A DNA stretch of 64,000 nt from Bradyrhizobium lupini (GCF_040939785.1 NZ_CP162553.1:6591001-6655000); one strand, 5' to 3'; positions 37,159 to 45,754 are shown, numbered from the stretch's first letter. Notes: a model not told the origin generated them from the sequence alone. Program-made: numbers and translations.

Positions 37159-37572
37159 TCACCCCGGCGGCATGCCCGCGAATTTGGGCAGGTCAGGGTC
37201 AAGACGATCCCAGTGATGTCCGCGCGCGGCGAAAGTGACCGCCTGCGGCTTGTAGCGGGCGGGCTCGTCGAGGCTTGCGGCGCGGATCGTGAAGACGTCG
37301 GGCTGTGCCGCGAAGGTCATGTACACAGGCACGCCGCACTGTGTGCAGAAACCGCGCGTCTTCACGTTGCCGCTGTTGGCGACCATGTCCCAATGCTTTG
37401 CCTCGCCCGTCACCGTGACGCCGTCGCGTGCGAATGTCATGTACGAGCCGTGGGCGCTGCCGCTTTCGCGCTGGCAGTCCCGGCACTGGCAGTGATTGCT
37501 GAACAGCGGCTCACCGGCAATCGAATAGCGGATCGCGCCGCAGGCGCAGCCGCCGGTATAGGGCTTGGTCAT
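37159..37572 (-). CDS. GFA-family zinc protein (Gfa/centromere V-type)
   Basis: The protein has 137 residues. The zinc ligands of the GFA fold are visible: GGCACGAIRY (C9, C11), HCQCRDCQRESGSAHG (C28, C30, C33) and GFCTQCGVPVY (C76, C79). The name comes from glutathione-dependent formaldehyde-activating enzyme, but most members have no proven activity. It is 11 nt after the SRPBCC gene, in one operon with an ArsR regulator. Confidence 0.88.
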   Translation of the reverse strand: MTKPYTGGCACGAIRYSIAGEPLFSNHCQCRDCQRESGSAHGSYMTFARDGVTVTGEAKHWDMVANSGNVKTRGFCTQCGVPVYMTFAAQPDVFTIRAASLDEPARYKPQAVTFAARGHHWDRLDPDLPKFAGMPPG

Positions 37573-37583
37573 GCGATTACTCC

Positions 37584-38048
37584 TTACTTGTCTTCGCCGC
37601 TGATCTCGTCGAGCTGGCGGACGACCTTCTTCCAGCCGCCGCTCATGCCCGTGTAGGCCGATTCGTTCCTGGGCAAGACGAAGCCCGCATGAACCAGACG
37701 GATCCGCGTGCCGTCCTCGACCGGGGTGAGGGACCACGTCACGACGGTGTCGAGCGGCGCGCCGTAGCCAATGTTGCGCTCATCGCCGCCCTTCCAGGCG
37801 TAGACGAGGCGGCGGTTCGGCATGACTTCCAGGACCCGGCAATGGATGACACCATCCCATGCGCCGCCCGGCGTGGTCTGGTAGGTGAAAGTGTTGCCTT
37901 CGACGGCCTCGAAACCGGTCGGCGGCATCAGCCAGCGCGCGATCAGCTGGGCGCTGGTCAGCGCCTTCCAGATCGTCTCCGGCGCATGAGGGAGCACCTC
38001 GTCGATGACGATGTCTTTTGTCTCGGCTTTCAATTCAACAGCACTCAC
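37584..38048 (-). CDS. SRPBCC (AHSA1-type) protein
   Basis: The protein has 154 residues of the START-like AHSA1 fold: EVLPHAPETIWKALTSAQLIARWLMP, GGAWDGVIHCRVLEVMPNRRLVYAW, then TVVTWSLTPVEDGTRIRLVHAGF and a C-terminal GGWKKVVRQLDEI. GTG 38048 overlaps the arsR-type stop by 4 nt. ArsR-AHSA1 pairs are frequent in bacteria; they likely bind a hydrophobic ligand, but the role is unknown. Confidence 0.87.
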   Translation of the reverse strand: MSAVELKAETKDIVIDEVLPHAPETIWKALTSAQLIARWLMPPTGFEAVEGNTFTYQTTPGGAWDGVIHCRVLEVMPNRRLVYAWKGGDERNIGYGAPLDTVVTWSLTPVEDGTRIRLVHAGFVLPRNESAYTGMSGGWKKVVRQLDEISGEDK

Positions 38049-38380
38049 GGGTCGATCTCCTTCAAGAGGTCACGCAGGTTCTGGAAGCGCTCGCGCCAGA
38101 ACACGCCGTAATGGTCCATCCAGGAGACCAGCGGTTCGAGGCCTTGCGGCGCGGCACGGTAATAGACGTTGCGGCCCTCGGCACGCTCGGCGACGAGGCC
38201 GGCCTGCTTGAGGGACTTCAAATGTTGCGAGATCGCGCCTTGCGTCACGCCACTTCCCCGCGTGAGTTCAGCGACGCTGATCTCCGTGCTCTCGAACACG
38301 CGTTCGAAGACGGCGCGTCGCGTCGGGTCCGCGAGCGCGCGCATGACGGTGGTAACGGGATTTGGGGCGGCTTCGATCAT
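38045..38380 (-). CDS. ArsR-family regulator
   Basis: The protein has 111 residues, a winged helix of the SdpR-like ArsR group: RALADPTRRAVFERVF, ISVAELTRGSGVTQGAISQHLKSLKQAGLV and the wing ERAEGRNVYYRA. No metal-binding Cys pair is present, so metal sensing is unlikely. It is the first gene of an ArsR-SRPBCC-GFA operon. Tandem palindromes at 38389-38423, 9-43 nt upstream of its start codon, look like its own operator. Confidence 0.9.
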   Translation of the reverse strand: MIEAAPNPVTTVMRALADPTRRAVFERVFESTEISVAELTRGSGVTQGAISQHLKSLKQAGLVAERAEGRNVYYRAAPQGLEPLVSWMDHYGVFWRERFQNLRDLLKEIDP

Positions 38381-38388
38381 AGAATTAG

Positions 38389-38423
38389 ATTAGCCGTCGC
38401 TAATGAATTAGTCAATACTAATT
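38389..38423. promoter_or_regulatory. Tandem ATTAG-N6-CTAAT palindromes, ArsR operator
   Basis: Two perfect palindromes are adjacent: ATTAGC-N4-GCTAAT (38389-38404) and AATTAGT-N4-ACTAATT (38406-38423). Both share ATTAG-N6-CTAAT and are centred 18 bp apart. They lie immediately upstream of the ArsR start, in an AT-rich spot. This fits autoregulation by a winged-helix dimer. Confidence 0.7.
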
Positions 38424-38459
38424 TGTGGACCAGATTGGGTCCGCAGCGCTGTCTTGACT

Positions 38460-38479
38460 ATGACTGACTGGTCAGTCAT
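38460..38479. promoter_or_regulatory. ATGACTGAC-N2-GTCAGTCAT operator for TetR/exporter operon
   Basis: A perfect 20-bp palindrome with 9-bp arms lies 9 nt before the TetR start codon. The position, over the likely start of transcription, suits autorepression of the tetR-hlyD-ABC operon. ATGACTGACCAGTCAT-like sites are common for TetR regulators of efflux systems. Confidence 0.75.
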
Positions 38480-38488
38480 ACCAGATAG

Positions 38489-39184
38489 ATGACCAGGAAA
38501 CCCGCCAAAGCCGCCACGCCGCCCGCAGCTCGCGCGAACGCGAAGGCCAATTCACACGCTGGCGAGGACGCGGTGCCCGCGTCGAGCCGTGCCACGCGCG
38601 CGGCGGAGCGGCGCGCGGCGATCGTGGATGCCGCGATGGAGGAATTCATCGCGCGGGGCTTTGCCGCGACGCGGCTCGACGACATCGCGAAGCGTGCGGG
38701 TGTCGCCAAGGGCACCATCTACCTGCACTTCAAGGACAAGGAATCGATGTTCGAGGAGCTGGTCCGGACGGTGATCGTGCCTGTCGTGACCCGGTTGACG
38801 GCATTGCCGCCACCGGCGGGCTCGGTGCGCGATCTGGTCGAGGCGTTTGCGAGTAACTTCCTGAAGGAGGTCATCGGCACCAGGCGCGGCGATCTCGTGC
38901 GCCTGATCGTGGCCGAGGGGCCGCGGTTTCCCTCCGTGGCCGACTTCTACTACCGCGAGGTCGTCTCGCGCGGCATCTCCGCCATGCGCGCCCTGATCGA
39001 GCTCGGCATCGCCCGCGGCGAGATCCGCCAGAAGAACCTGGCGCACTATCCGCAGATCCTGGTCGCACCCGCGATGATCGCGGTGATCTGGCAGAGCCTG
39101 TTTGCGCGGCACGCGCCGCTCGACGCGCAGGACATGCTGCGCGTTCATCTCGATTTGATTTTTGGCGAACGGAGCACGACATGA
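38489..39184 (+). CDS. TetR-family regulator of exporter operon
   Basis: The protein has 231 residues. A ~40-residue Ala-rich basic N-terminus precedes the TetR helix-turn-helix (IVDAAMEEFIARGFAATRLDDIAKRAGVAKGTIYLHFKDKE, across ~43-83). The C-terminal part (ALPPPAGSVRDLVEAFASNF onward) is like the CecR/AefR-type C-terminal domain. Its end overlaps the HlyD gene start (ATGA). It probably represses this operon from the palindrome at 38460-38479. Confidence 0.9.
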   Translation: MTRKPAKAATPPAARANAKANSHAGEDAVPASSRATRAAERRAAIVDAAMEEFIARGFAATRLDDIAKRAGVAKGTIYLHFKDKESMFEELVRTVIVPVVTRLTALPPPAGSVRDLVEAFASNFLKEVIGTRRGDLVRLIVAEGPRFPSVADFYYREVVSRGISAMRALIELGIARGEIRQKNLAHYPQILVAPAMIAVIWQSLFARHAPLDAQDMLRVHLDLIFGERSTT

Positions 39185-39969
39185 GGTCGTCGCAAGCAAT
39201 TTCTGTACTCGCATTGATCGCGGTCCTCGCGACCGGGCTTGCCGGCTGCAAAGACAAGCGTGATCCCGGCTTCCAGGGCTGGGTCGAGGCTGACATGATC
39301 TTCGTTAGCCCAGACGAGGCGGGTCGCGTGACGAAGCTCAACGTCCGCGAGGGCGATCAGGTCAAGGTCGGCGATCACCTCTATTCCGTCGACGACGATC
39401 TCCAGCTTGCCGATCTCAACCAGAACAAGGCGACGCTGGCGAATGCGCAGCAAACCTACGATCGCGCGGCTTCGCTGAGCAAGACCGGCTCGGGCACGCA
39501 GGCCAATCTCGACTCGGCCGTCTCCGCCTTGCGCGTCGCCGAGGCGCGGGTGGCGACCTCGGAGACGCGGATGGCGCGGCGCAAGGGCTTTGCGCCAGTC
39601 GCCGGCACCATCCAGCAGATCTATTTTCGCGAGGGCGAGATGGTGGCGGCCCAGCGGCCGGTGCTCTCGATCATGCCGCCCGGAAACATGAAGCTGCGCT
39701 TCTTCGTGCCGGAGACCGAGCTGCCGAAGCTTGCGATCGGCGATACGGTGCGGATCGCGTGCGACAATTGCGCCGCCGATCTCACCGCAAAGATCTATTT
39801 CATCGCAACCTCGGCCGAATACACGCCGCCTGTCATTTACAGCCTCGAGGAGCGCAACAAGCTCGTCTATCTGATTCAGGCGCGGCCTTCGCGTCCCGAC
39901 GCCTTGCGCGTCGGACAGCCGATCGACGTCTATCTCAATCCAAAAACTCCGGTGGCGGACAAACGATGA
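39181..39969 (+). CDS. HlyD-type periplasmic adaptor, probable lipoprotein
   Basis: The protein has 262 residues. A signal with lipobox LAGC (Cys ~21) is followed by a biotinyl-lipoyl-like half (VSPDEAGRVTKLNVREGDQVKVGDHLY), a coiled coil (~75-125) and the second half (MARRKGFAPVAGTIQQIYFREGEMV). YbhG of the YbhFSR exporter is a comparable protein. It overlaps both neighbours by 4 nt (ATGA). It would link the inner membrane pump to an outer membrane channel. Confidence 0.88.
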   Translation: MRSSQAISVLALIAVLATGLAGCKDKRDPGFQGWVEADMIFVSPDEAGRVTKLNVREGDQVKVGDHLYSVDDDLQLADLNQNKATLANAQQTYDRAASLSKTGSGTQANLDSAVSALRVAEARVATSETRMARRKGFAPVAGTIQQIYFREGEMVAAQRPVLSIMPPGNMKLRFFVPETELPKLAIGDTVRIACDNCAADLTAKIYFIATSAEYTPPVIYSLEERNKLVYLIQARPSRPDALRVGQPIDVYLNPKTPVADKR

Positions 39970-40894
39970 GCGGCAATGGCATCGCGATCGACGTCAAGGG
40001 CCTGACCAAGTCGTTCGGCGGCCGGGAGGTCGTGCACGATCTGTCGATGCAGGTGAAGCGCGGCTCGATCTACGGCTTCCTCGGGCCGAACGGCTCCGGC
40101 AAGACGACGACCATTCGCATCCTCTGCGGCCTGCTCACACCCGACAGCGGCGAGGGCACCTGCCTCGGCTACGACATCCTGAAGGACGCCGAAAAGATCA
40201 AGCGCCAGGTCGGCTACATGACCCAGCGGTTCAGCCTGTATCAGGACCTGTCGGTGCGCGAGATCTCGAATTCGTCGCGCGGCTCTATGGCCTTGCCGAC
40301 GCGCGCGGCGCCGCGCGCGACATGATCAAGCGGATCGGGCTCTCGGGGCGCGAGGAACAGCTCGCGGGCGAGCTCTCCGGCGGCTGGAAGCAGCGGTTGG
40401 CGCTAGGTGCCTGCACATTGCCCAGTCCGAAACTGCTGCTGCTCGACGAGCCGACCGCCGGCGTCGATCCCAAAGCGCGGCGCGATTTCTGGAACGAGAT
40501 TCATGCACTCGCGGCCGACGGTCTCACCGTGCTGGTCTCGACCCACTACATGGACGAGGCCGAGCGCTGTCACGAGATCGCTTATATCGCCTATGGCCAT
40601 CTGCTCGTGCATGGCACCGTGGACGAGGTGATCGCGAAATCCGCGTTGACGACCTACACCGTGACGGGCGAGGACCTGAACGAGCTTACGGCTGCGCTTA
40701 CCGGCAAGCCGGGAATCGGCATGGTGGCGCCGTTCGGCACGTCGCTGCACGTCTCCGGCCGCGACGTCGCCGCGCTCGAGGCCAGCATCGCGCCGTGGCG
40801 CGAAAAAAGCGAACTGCATTGGCACAAATCATCGCCGTCACTGGAAGACGTGTTTATCGAATTGATGAGCCGTTCCAAGGACAATTTCCAATGA
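39966..40894 (+). pseudogene. ABC exporter ATPase (YbhF/CcmA-type), frameshifted
   Basis: The first part has Walker A (FLGPNGSGKTTTIR) and Q-loop (GYMTQRFSLYQDLSVRE). The second frame begins with the expected EFVARLYGLADARGAAR-type helix only if one A is restored at 40262-40263 (GAGATCTCG, expected GAGAATCTCG). It continues with the signature LSGGWKQRLALG, Walker B LLLLDEPTAGVDP and H-loop STHYMDE. With the base restored the protein has 309 residues. As written, two fragments result, and the exporter would be inactive. Sequencing error is a serious alternative. Confidence 0.85.
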
Positions 40895-42054
40895 GCGCGG
40901 TCGATCATCCTGAACCCCAGCACGCGATCCGGGAGCGCTTCGGCTTCTGGAGGCGCTCCTATGCGATGCTGATCAAGGAGTTCATCCAGCTCAAGCGCGA
41001 CCGCGTGTCATTTGCGATGATCGTGATGCTGCCTGTGATGCAGCTGCTCTTGTTCGGCTATGCCATCAACACCACGCCGCACAATCTGCCGAGCGCGGTG
41101 CTGCTTCAGGAGGATTCCGATCTCGCACGCTCGATCCTGAAGGCGCTGGAGAACACCGCCTATTTCCGCTTTCTCTATGAAGTCCACGACGTCGAAGATT
41201 TCGACAATCTCCTGAAATCCGGCAAGGTTCTGTTCGGCGTCGAGATCCCGCGCGGCTTCGAGCGGGCAGTGCGGCGCAGCGATAAGCCGGCGCTGCTGGT
41301 CGCGGCTGACGCCACCGATCCAGTGGCGGCGAGCGCGGCAATCGGCTCGCTCGGCATGGTCGTGCAGACCGCACTCAAGCACGATCTCTACATCGGAGAT
41401 CCCCCGGAGATGCCGTTCGAGATCCGCGCGCACGCCCGCTACAACCCCGCCGCCGCGTCGAGCCTCAACATCGTGCCGGGCCTCGTCGGCACCATCCTGA
41501 CCATGACCATGCTGATCTTCACCGCGCTCTCGGTCACGCGCGAGGTCGAGCGCGGCACGATGGAGAGCCTGCTGTCGATGCCGATCAAGCCGGTCGAGGT
41601 GATGTTCGGCAAGATCATTCCCTACGTGCTGGTCGGGTTCGTGCAGGCGTTCCTCATCATTGGCATCGGGGTCGGCCTGTTTGGTGTGCCGGTGCTCGGA
41701 AATCTGTTCCTGCTGGCGCTGCTCTCGACGCTCTTCATCACGACCAATCTGGCGATCGGGTACACGATCTCGACGCTGGTGCAGAACCAGCTCCAGGCGA
41801 TGCAGATGTCGATGATGTTCTTCCTGCCGAGCATCTTGCTATCCGGCTTCATGTTCCCATTTGCCGGGATGCCGGCCTGGGCGCAATATGTCGGTGAGTG
41901 CCTGCCGCTGACGCATTATTTGCGCATCGTCCGCGCCATCATGCTGAAGGGTGCGAGCATGCAAAATTTGCGTTTCGACGCGTTGGCGCTGGCGGTCCTG
42001 ATGCTGCTCGCCATGACCATCGCCGTGACGCGCTTCCGCCGCACGCTGGATTGA
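40891..42054 (+). CDS. ABC-2 type exporter permease
   Basis: The protein has 387 residues with the YbhS/YbhR layout: TM1 at ~40-58 (FAMIVMLPVMQLLLFGYAI), a large periplasmic domain, and five C-terminal TM helices (from LVGTILTMTMLIFTALSVT to LAVLMLLAMTIAVT) with the conserved VEVMFGKIIPYVLVG and LPSILLSGFMFPFAGMP. It overlaps the ATPase by 4 nt. It moves lipid-like or drug substrates; the actual one is unknown. Confidence 0.9.
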   Translation: MSAVDHPEPQHAIRERFGFWRRSYAMLIKEFIQLKRDRVSFAMIVMLPVMQLLLFGYAINTTPHNLPSAVLLQEDSDLARSILKALENTAYFRFLYEVHDVEDFDNLLKSGKVLFGVEIPRGFERAVRRSDKPALLVAADATDPVAASAAIGSLGMVVQTALKHDLYIGDPPEMPFEIRAHARYNPAAASSLNIVPGLVGTILTMTMLIFTALSVTREVERGTMESLLSMPIKPVEVMFGKIIPYVLVGFVQAFLIIGIGVGLFGVPVLGNLFLLALLSTLFITTNLAIGYTISTLVQNQLQAMQMSMMFFLPSILLSGFMFPFAGMPAWAQYVGECLPLTHYLRIVRAIMLKGASMQNLRFDALALAVLMLLAMTIAVTRFRRTLD

Positions 42055-42085
42055 GGCAAGATGCCCCTGGAATCAAGGGGGCGGA

Positions 42086-43393
42086 ATGGTCAGTTTTGCG
42101 AGCAGGAAGGCCCGGCAGCATGCCGTGATGTCCGAAGACTTCGAGCGCGAGCTGACGCGCGAGGTGCTGCGCACCGAGCTCGTGCGAGTGAGGGCGCTGA
42201 TCACGACGGGCTGCGTCATCGTCGTGTTCCTCACCGCGATCTACCTCGTCAATTCCTCCGTGGTGCAGCGGGTCTGGCGGGGCACGGAGGGGCTTGCCGA
42301 GGTCTATGGTCTCCTGACCGGCTTCATCCTGTTCGAGGTCTGGGTCCACAGCCAGATCAGGCGAAACCTCAAGCTCGACCGCGATCTGCCGGTGATCCGG
42401 CGCTATATCGGCGCGCTGATCGAGACCTCGCTGCCGACCGTCATCCTGATCCTGCAGATCCGCAGCATGGGCGCGAGCCAGGCGCTCGGCTTCGTCGTGC
42501 CGCTGATCTATTTCATTTTCGTCATCCTCTCGACCCTGCGGCTCGACTTCTGGCTGTCCACCTTCACCGGCTTCGTCGCTGCGGGTGAGTTGCTCGCTGT
42601 GGCGCTGATCTTCGATTTCGCCAGCGGGAGCGGCGAGCCGCAGATCTATTTCCACGCGGTGCGAAGCACCATCATCCTGATCTGCGGCGTGCTTGCAGGC
42701 GCGGTCGGTGCGCAGCTCCGCCGCCAGTTCGCCGCAAGCATTGCCGCAGCGACCGCGCGCGACCGGGTGACCAACCTGTTCGGTCAGCACGTGTCGCCAC
42801 AGGTGGTGGAGCGGCTGATGGCGGCGGGGACGAGCGCCGCCGGCGACCTCCGCCGCGTCGCCGTGATGTTCGTCGATTTCCGCGGCTTCACCGCCGGCGC
42901 GCAGTCGCGCACCCCGCAGGAGGTGGTCGACCGGCTCGACGGCGCCTTCGCCGTCCTGGTCGACATTCTCGACCGCGAGGGGGGCATCGTGAACAAGTTT
43001 TTGGGCGACGGCTTTCTGGCCCTGTTCGGCGCGCCGCTGGAGACCTCCGACGCCGCGCACCGCGCGGTCGCCGCGGGCCGCGAGATGCTGACCGCGATGG
43101 CGCGCATCAACGCGCAGACGAGCTGGCCGCTCAGAATCGGAATCGGCATCCATTTCGGCGAGGTCGTCGCCGGCAATATCGGCTCGCCCCGGCGCAAGGA
43201 ATACACGGTGATCGGAGACACCGTGAACTTCGCCTCCCGGCTGGAGGCGCTGAACAAGGAGTTCGGCTCGCAGCTCTTGATCTCGGCGGCGGTCCGCGAG
43301 GCGCTAGGCGAGGACGGCGACGATGCGGTGTCGCTTGGGGAGGTCGAGGTGCGCGGCTATGAGCAGAAGGTGGCGGTGTTTCAACTGGGGTGA
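42086..43393 (+). CDS. Membrane-bound adenylate/guanylate cyclase (class III)
   Basis: The protein has 435 residues. Six hydrophobic segments lie in the first ~220 residues (e.g. ITTGCVIVVFLTAIYLV, STIILICGVLAGAVGAQL). The C-terminal class III catalytic domain has metal Asp in VMFVDFRGFT, KFLGDGFLALFGAP and the GDTVNFASR block. It makes a cyclic nucleotide, probably cAMP. The start 42086 is used; ATG 42128 (MSEDF) is possible. It follows the permease by 31 nt but is probably independent in function. Confidence 0.87.
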   Translation: MVSFASRKARQHAVMSEDFERELTREVLRTELVRVRALITTGCVIVVFLTAIYLVNSSVVQRVWRGTEGLAEVYGLLTGFILFEVWVHSQIRRNLKLDRDLPVIRRYIGALIETSLPTVILILQIRSMGASQALGFVVPLIYFIFVILSTLRLDFWLSTFTGFVAAGELLAVALIFDFASGSGEPQIYFHAVRSTIILICGVLAGAVGAQLRRQFAASIAAATARDRVTNLFGQHVSPQVVERLMAAGTSAAGDLRRVAVMFVDFRGFTAGAQSRTPQEVVDRLDGAFAVLVDILDREGGIVNKFLGDGFLALFGAPLETSDAAHRAVAAGREMLTAMARINAQTSWPLRIGIGIHFGEVVAGNIGSPRRKEYTVIGDTVNFASRLEALNKEFGSQLLISAAVREALGEDGDDAVSLGEVEVRGYEQKVAVFQLG

Positions 43394-43422
43394 GGGCCGC
43401 CGCCTGCGCCTTCACTTGTGAG

Positions 43423-43458
43423 TCGCGTTTCGTTGAAGCGGCTCGCGTTTCGTTGAAG
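43423..43458. repeat. Two-copy direct repeat TCGCGTTTCGTTGAAG
   Basis: The 16-mer occurs at 43423-43438 and 43443-43458, a 20-bp period, in the 154-bp gap before the small secreted protein gene at 43548. The period of two helical turns would suit a protein binding one face of DNA. It may also be a trivial duplication. Confidence 0.6.
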
Positions 43459-43547
43459 GCGCGTGATGAAATATCCTTGGTAGCTTTTGGGTCTTGCACG
43501 GTGGAAGCCGAAAATCTCAGCTTCCCCTTTGTCACCCGGAGAAGCCA

Positions 43548-43751
43548 ATGACTCGATCGATCTTTGTTGCAGCCGCCCTGATCGCCGCCGCTGTCACCCA
43601 AAGCCAGGCCGCATCGGCGCGGGACAGCGTGCCGCGCCGCGCCGCAACTCACGTGGCGACCGACTGCGTCAGGGCTCCGGCAGCAGGCGCGTATGCCTCT
43701 GCGCCTTACGCACAGCCGCCTTGCCTGCCCAACACGGCGTCCGCGTACTAA
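43548..43751 (+). CDS. Small secreted protein (67 aa)
   Basis: The signal peptide (MTRSIFVAAALIAAAVTQSQA, cleavage near residue 21-22) is followed by a ~45-residue mature part with two Cys (DCVRAP, PPCLPN) and an Ala/Tyr/Pro-rich end. ATG 43548 follows CCCGGAGAAG. The family is not recognised. It is probably periplasmic. Confidence 0.6.
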   Translation: MTRSIFVAAALIAAAVTQSQAASARDSVPRRAATHVATDCVRAPAAGAYASAPYAQPPCLPNTASAY

Positions 43752-43846
43752 CTCGCGGCAGAGACGAAGCCGGGCCGGTGAAGTCCGCCAGCCCGGCGTC
43801 GCGAACGCTGATGGCGGACTGCGCGGGATCTCGCGCTGGAGGCCGA

Positions 43847-44085
43847 GTAGATTCGGCGCCGTATCGCAACGGCGCGGCCGGCGAAGATTTTGCGAAGACG
43901 GCCTACCCGCTGCTGCGCAACGCGTACGGCCTCGATCGACTGCTCTGGGGCAGCGACTGGCCGCACACGCAGTTCGAGAAGGCGCAAAGCTACGCGAAGA
44001 ACCGGCGATTTATCGATGGGCTGATCGTCGATCAGAGTGAACGCGCGCAAGTGCTCGCATCGCCACGTTCGCTCTGCCGCTTTTC
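43847..44085 (+). pseudogene. Remnant of an amidohydrolase (TIM-barrel, PDC-hydrolase-like)
   Basis: The frame reads VDSAPYRNGAAGEDFAKTAY, then PLLRNAYGLDRLLWGSDWPH, TQFEKAQSYAKNRRFIDGLI and VDQSERAQVLASPRSLCRF. This is the C-terminal end of amidohydrolase-2 proteins, with the metal-binding Asp in GSDWPH. The ~200 N-terminal residues are absent, and the sequence upstream does not resemble the family. It lies between two intact genes and has no start of its own, so it is a leftover. Confidence 0.75.
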
Positions 44086-44205
44086 CGTCTTCCGCGATTG
44101 CTCCGATTGCACTCTATTTTGGGGCATGACGGGCGATGTCGCCGGCTTGTAGAGTGCCGGCGATGCAGCCGACCGCGGCTGCGCTTGCGTGAAGAGGAAG
44201 CGAAG

Positions 44206-45120
44206 ATGCAGCGCCGCTACATCACCGTCGACGTGTTCACCGACCGCGCCTTCGGAGGCAACCAGCTCGCCGTGGTGCTGGATGCCGGCGGGCTCTCCAC
44301 GCAGCAGATGCAGGCGATCGCGACCGAGTTCAACTATTCGGAGACGACCTTCGTACTGCCGCCGCGCGATAAGGCCAACGACGCCGAAGTGCGCATCTTC
44401 ACGCCGGTGTTGGAGATCGCCTTTGCCGGTCATCCCAATGTCGGCACAGCCTTCGTGCTGGCGTCGCTGGCGAAGGAGCCGAAACCGCGCCTGCTGTTCG
44501 AGGAGAAGGCGGGGCTCGTGCCGGTCGAGATCGTGCGGGAGCAGGGCCGGGTGGTCAGAACGGAGCTGACCGCGCCGCAGCCGCTGGCGCGGTATGCGCC
44601 ACTGTCACCTGCTGAAGCCGCGAGTTGCATCTCGCTCGGCGCGGATGACATCAAGACCGACAACCACGCAGCGCACGTCGTCACCGTCGGAAACGCGTTT
44701 CTCGTGATGGAGCTGCATTCGCGCGAGGCGCTGAAGCGGGCCCGGCCGGATGCCGCGGCCTATGGCAAGATATTGCCACGCGATGGCGCCCGCTCGGTGT
44801 GGTTTTATACCCGTGACGTGCCCGCAGCGGAGGCGCCATGTGAGCGCCAGGCGCGCATGTTCATGCGCGGCGCCAGCGGCCTCACCGAGGATCCCGCGAC
44901 CGGCAGCGCAACCGTCGCAGCCGCCGCGCTGTTCGCCGATCTCGATCCCAGGCGCGACGGCGAGTTGAGGCTCACGGTCGGCCAGGGCTTTGACATGGGC
45001 CGGCCCAGCATCCTGCAGACGCGCGTGCGCAAGCAGGACGGCAAGATCGTCTCCGCCCATGTCGGCGGCAGCTGCGTGCAGATGATGGAAGGGACGTTGA
45101 GGCTTGATGGGGAGGGTTAG
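44206..45120 (+). CDS. PhzF-family isomerase
   Basis: The protein has 304 residues of the diaminopimelate epimerase fold. PhzF features are FTDRAFGGNQLAVV, the catalytic Glu46 in FNYSETTFVLPP, EIAFAGHPNVGTAF and LTEDPATGSATVAAAALF. Members isomerise by proton shift, but most, including this one, have no known substrate. No phenazine genes are nearby. ATG 44206 follows GAAGAGGAAGCG. Confidence 0.9.
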   Translation: MQRRYITVDVFTDRAFGGNQLAVVLDAGGLSTQQMQAIATEFNYSETTFVLPPRDKANDAEVRIFTPVLEIAFAGHPNVGTAFVLASLAKEPKPRLLFEEKAGLVPVEIVREQGRVVRTELTAPQPLARYAPLSPAEAASCISLGADDIKTDNHAAHVVTVGNAFLVMELHSREALKRARPDAAAYGKILPRDGARSVWFYTRDVPAAEAPCERQARMFMRGASGLTEDPATGSATVAAAALFADLDPRRDGELRLTVGQGFDMGRPSILQTRVRKQDGKIVSAHVGGSCVQMMEGTLRLDGEG

Positions 45121-45133
45121 CTCTCTATTCCAT

Positions 45134-45259
45134 CGTCATGCCCGGGCTTGTCCCGCCTGCGCGGCCGAAGCCGCTTCGGCGACGCGAAAGCCCGGGCATC
45201 CACGTTCTTCGTGCTGTGTGGCAAGGGCGTGGATGGCCGGGACAGGCCCGGCCATGACG
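45134..45259. repeat. Palindromic repeat, CGTCATGCCCGGGC family
   Basis: Ends CGTCATGCCCGGGC and GCCCGGCCATGACG are near-perfect complements, with an inner pair AAGCCCGGGCATCCACG / CGTGGATGGCCGGG. It fills the gap between the convergent phzF-like and DUF488 genes. This type is also known to me as frequent in Bradyrhizobium and relatives. Confidence 0.78.
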
Positions 45260-45270
45260 GAGAGAGTCGT

Positions 45271-45732
45271 TCAGGCCTGCCGTCCCGCCAAATTCTTCAC
45301 CGTTACCCCATCGCGCTCCTCGATGATCTCCGCGATCATCTGGCGGTGGCAATGGGTGTGGTCGCGCTCGTAGCAAAGCAGGCAGACGGGACCGGCTTTC
45401 TTCACCAGCGCCGAGAGCTCGTCCATCTGCTCCCTGGCCTCCGGCGTCTTCAGGTGCTTTGAGAAAACCTTCTCCAGTACATCGTATTGCCCGCTGCGGG
45501 CGGCGAGGCGGCCTTCCTTGGGCGTGCCGAGCGCTGCCAGATGGACATAGGCGATGCCGCGTTCATCGAGGCCTGCGGCGAGCTGCCTCTTGGAAAAGCC
45601 GGGCCGGCGCGATGACGTCACCGCGCGCACGTCGACGACGAGCTTGACGCCGGATTGCTCCAGCTCGTCGAGCACTGCCTTCGGCGGCGTCTGCTCATAG
45701 CCGATGGTGAAGAGCTTTTTTGCCTTTGCCAT
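45271..45732 (-). CDS. DUF488-family protein
   Basis: The protein has 153 residues: FTIGYEQTPPKAVLDEL, VVDVRAVTSSRRPGFSKRQLA, YVHLAALGTPKEGR and the late VCLLCYERDHTHCHRQMIAE. The Cys/His motif (CxxCYERDxxxCHR) is characteristic of DUF488. The function is not established. It is 22 nt downstream of the DUF72 gene, a pairing common in bacteria. Confidence 0.88.
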   Translation of the reverse strand: MAKAKKLFTIGYEQTPPKAVLDELEQSGVKLVVDVRAVTSSRRPGFSKRQLAAGLDERGIAYVHLAALGTPKEGRLAARSGQYDVLEKVFSKHLKTPEAREQMDELSALVKKAGPVCLLCYERDHTHCHRQMIAEIIEERDGVTVKNLAGRQA

Positions 45733-45754
45733 GAGACACCTTTAGCGAAATACC

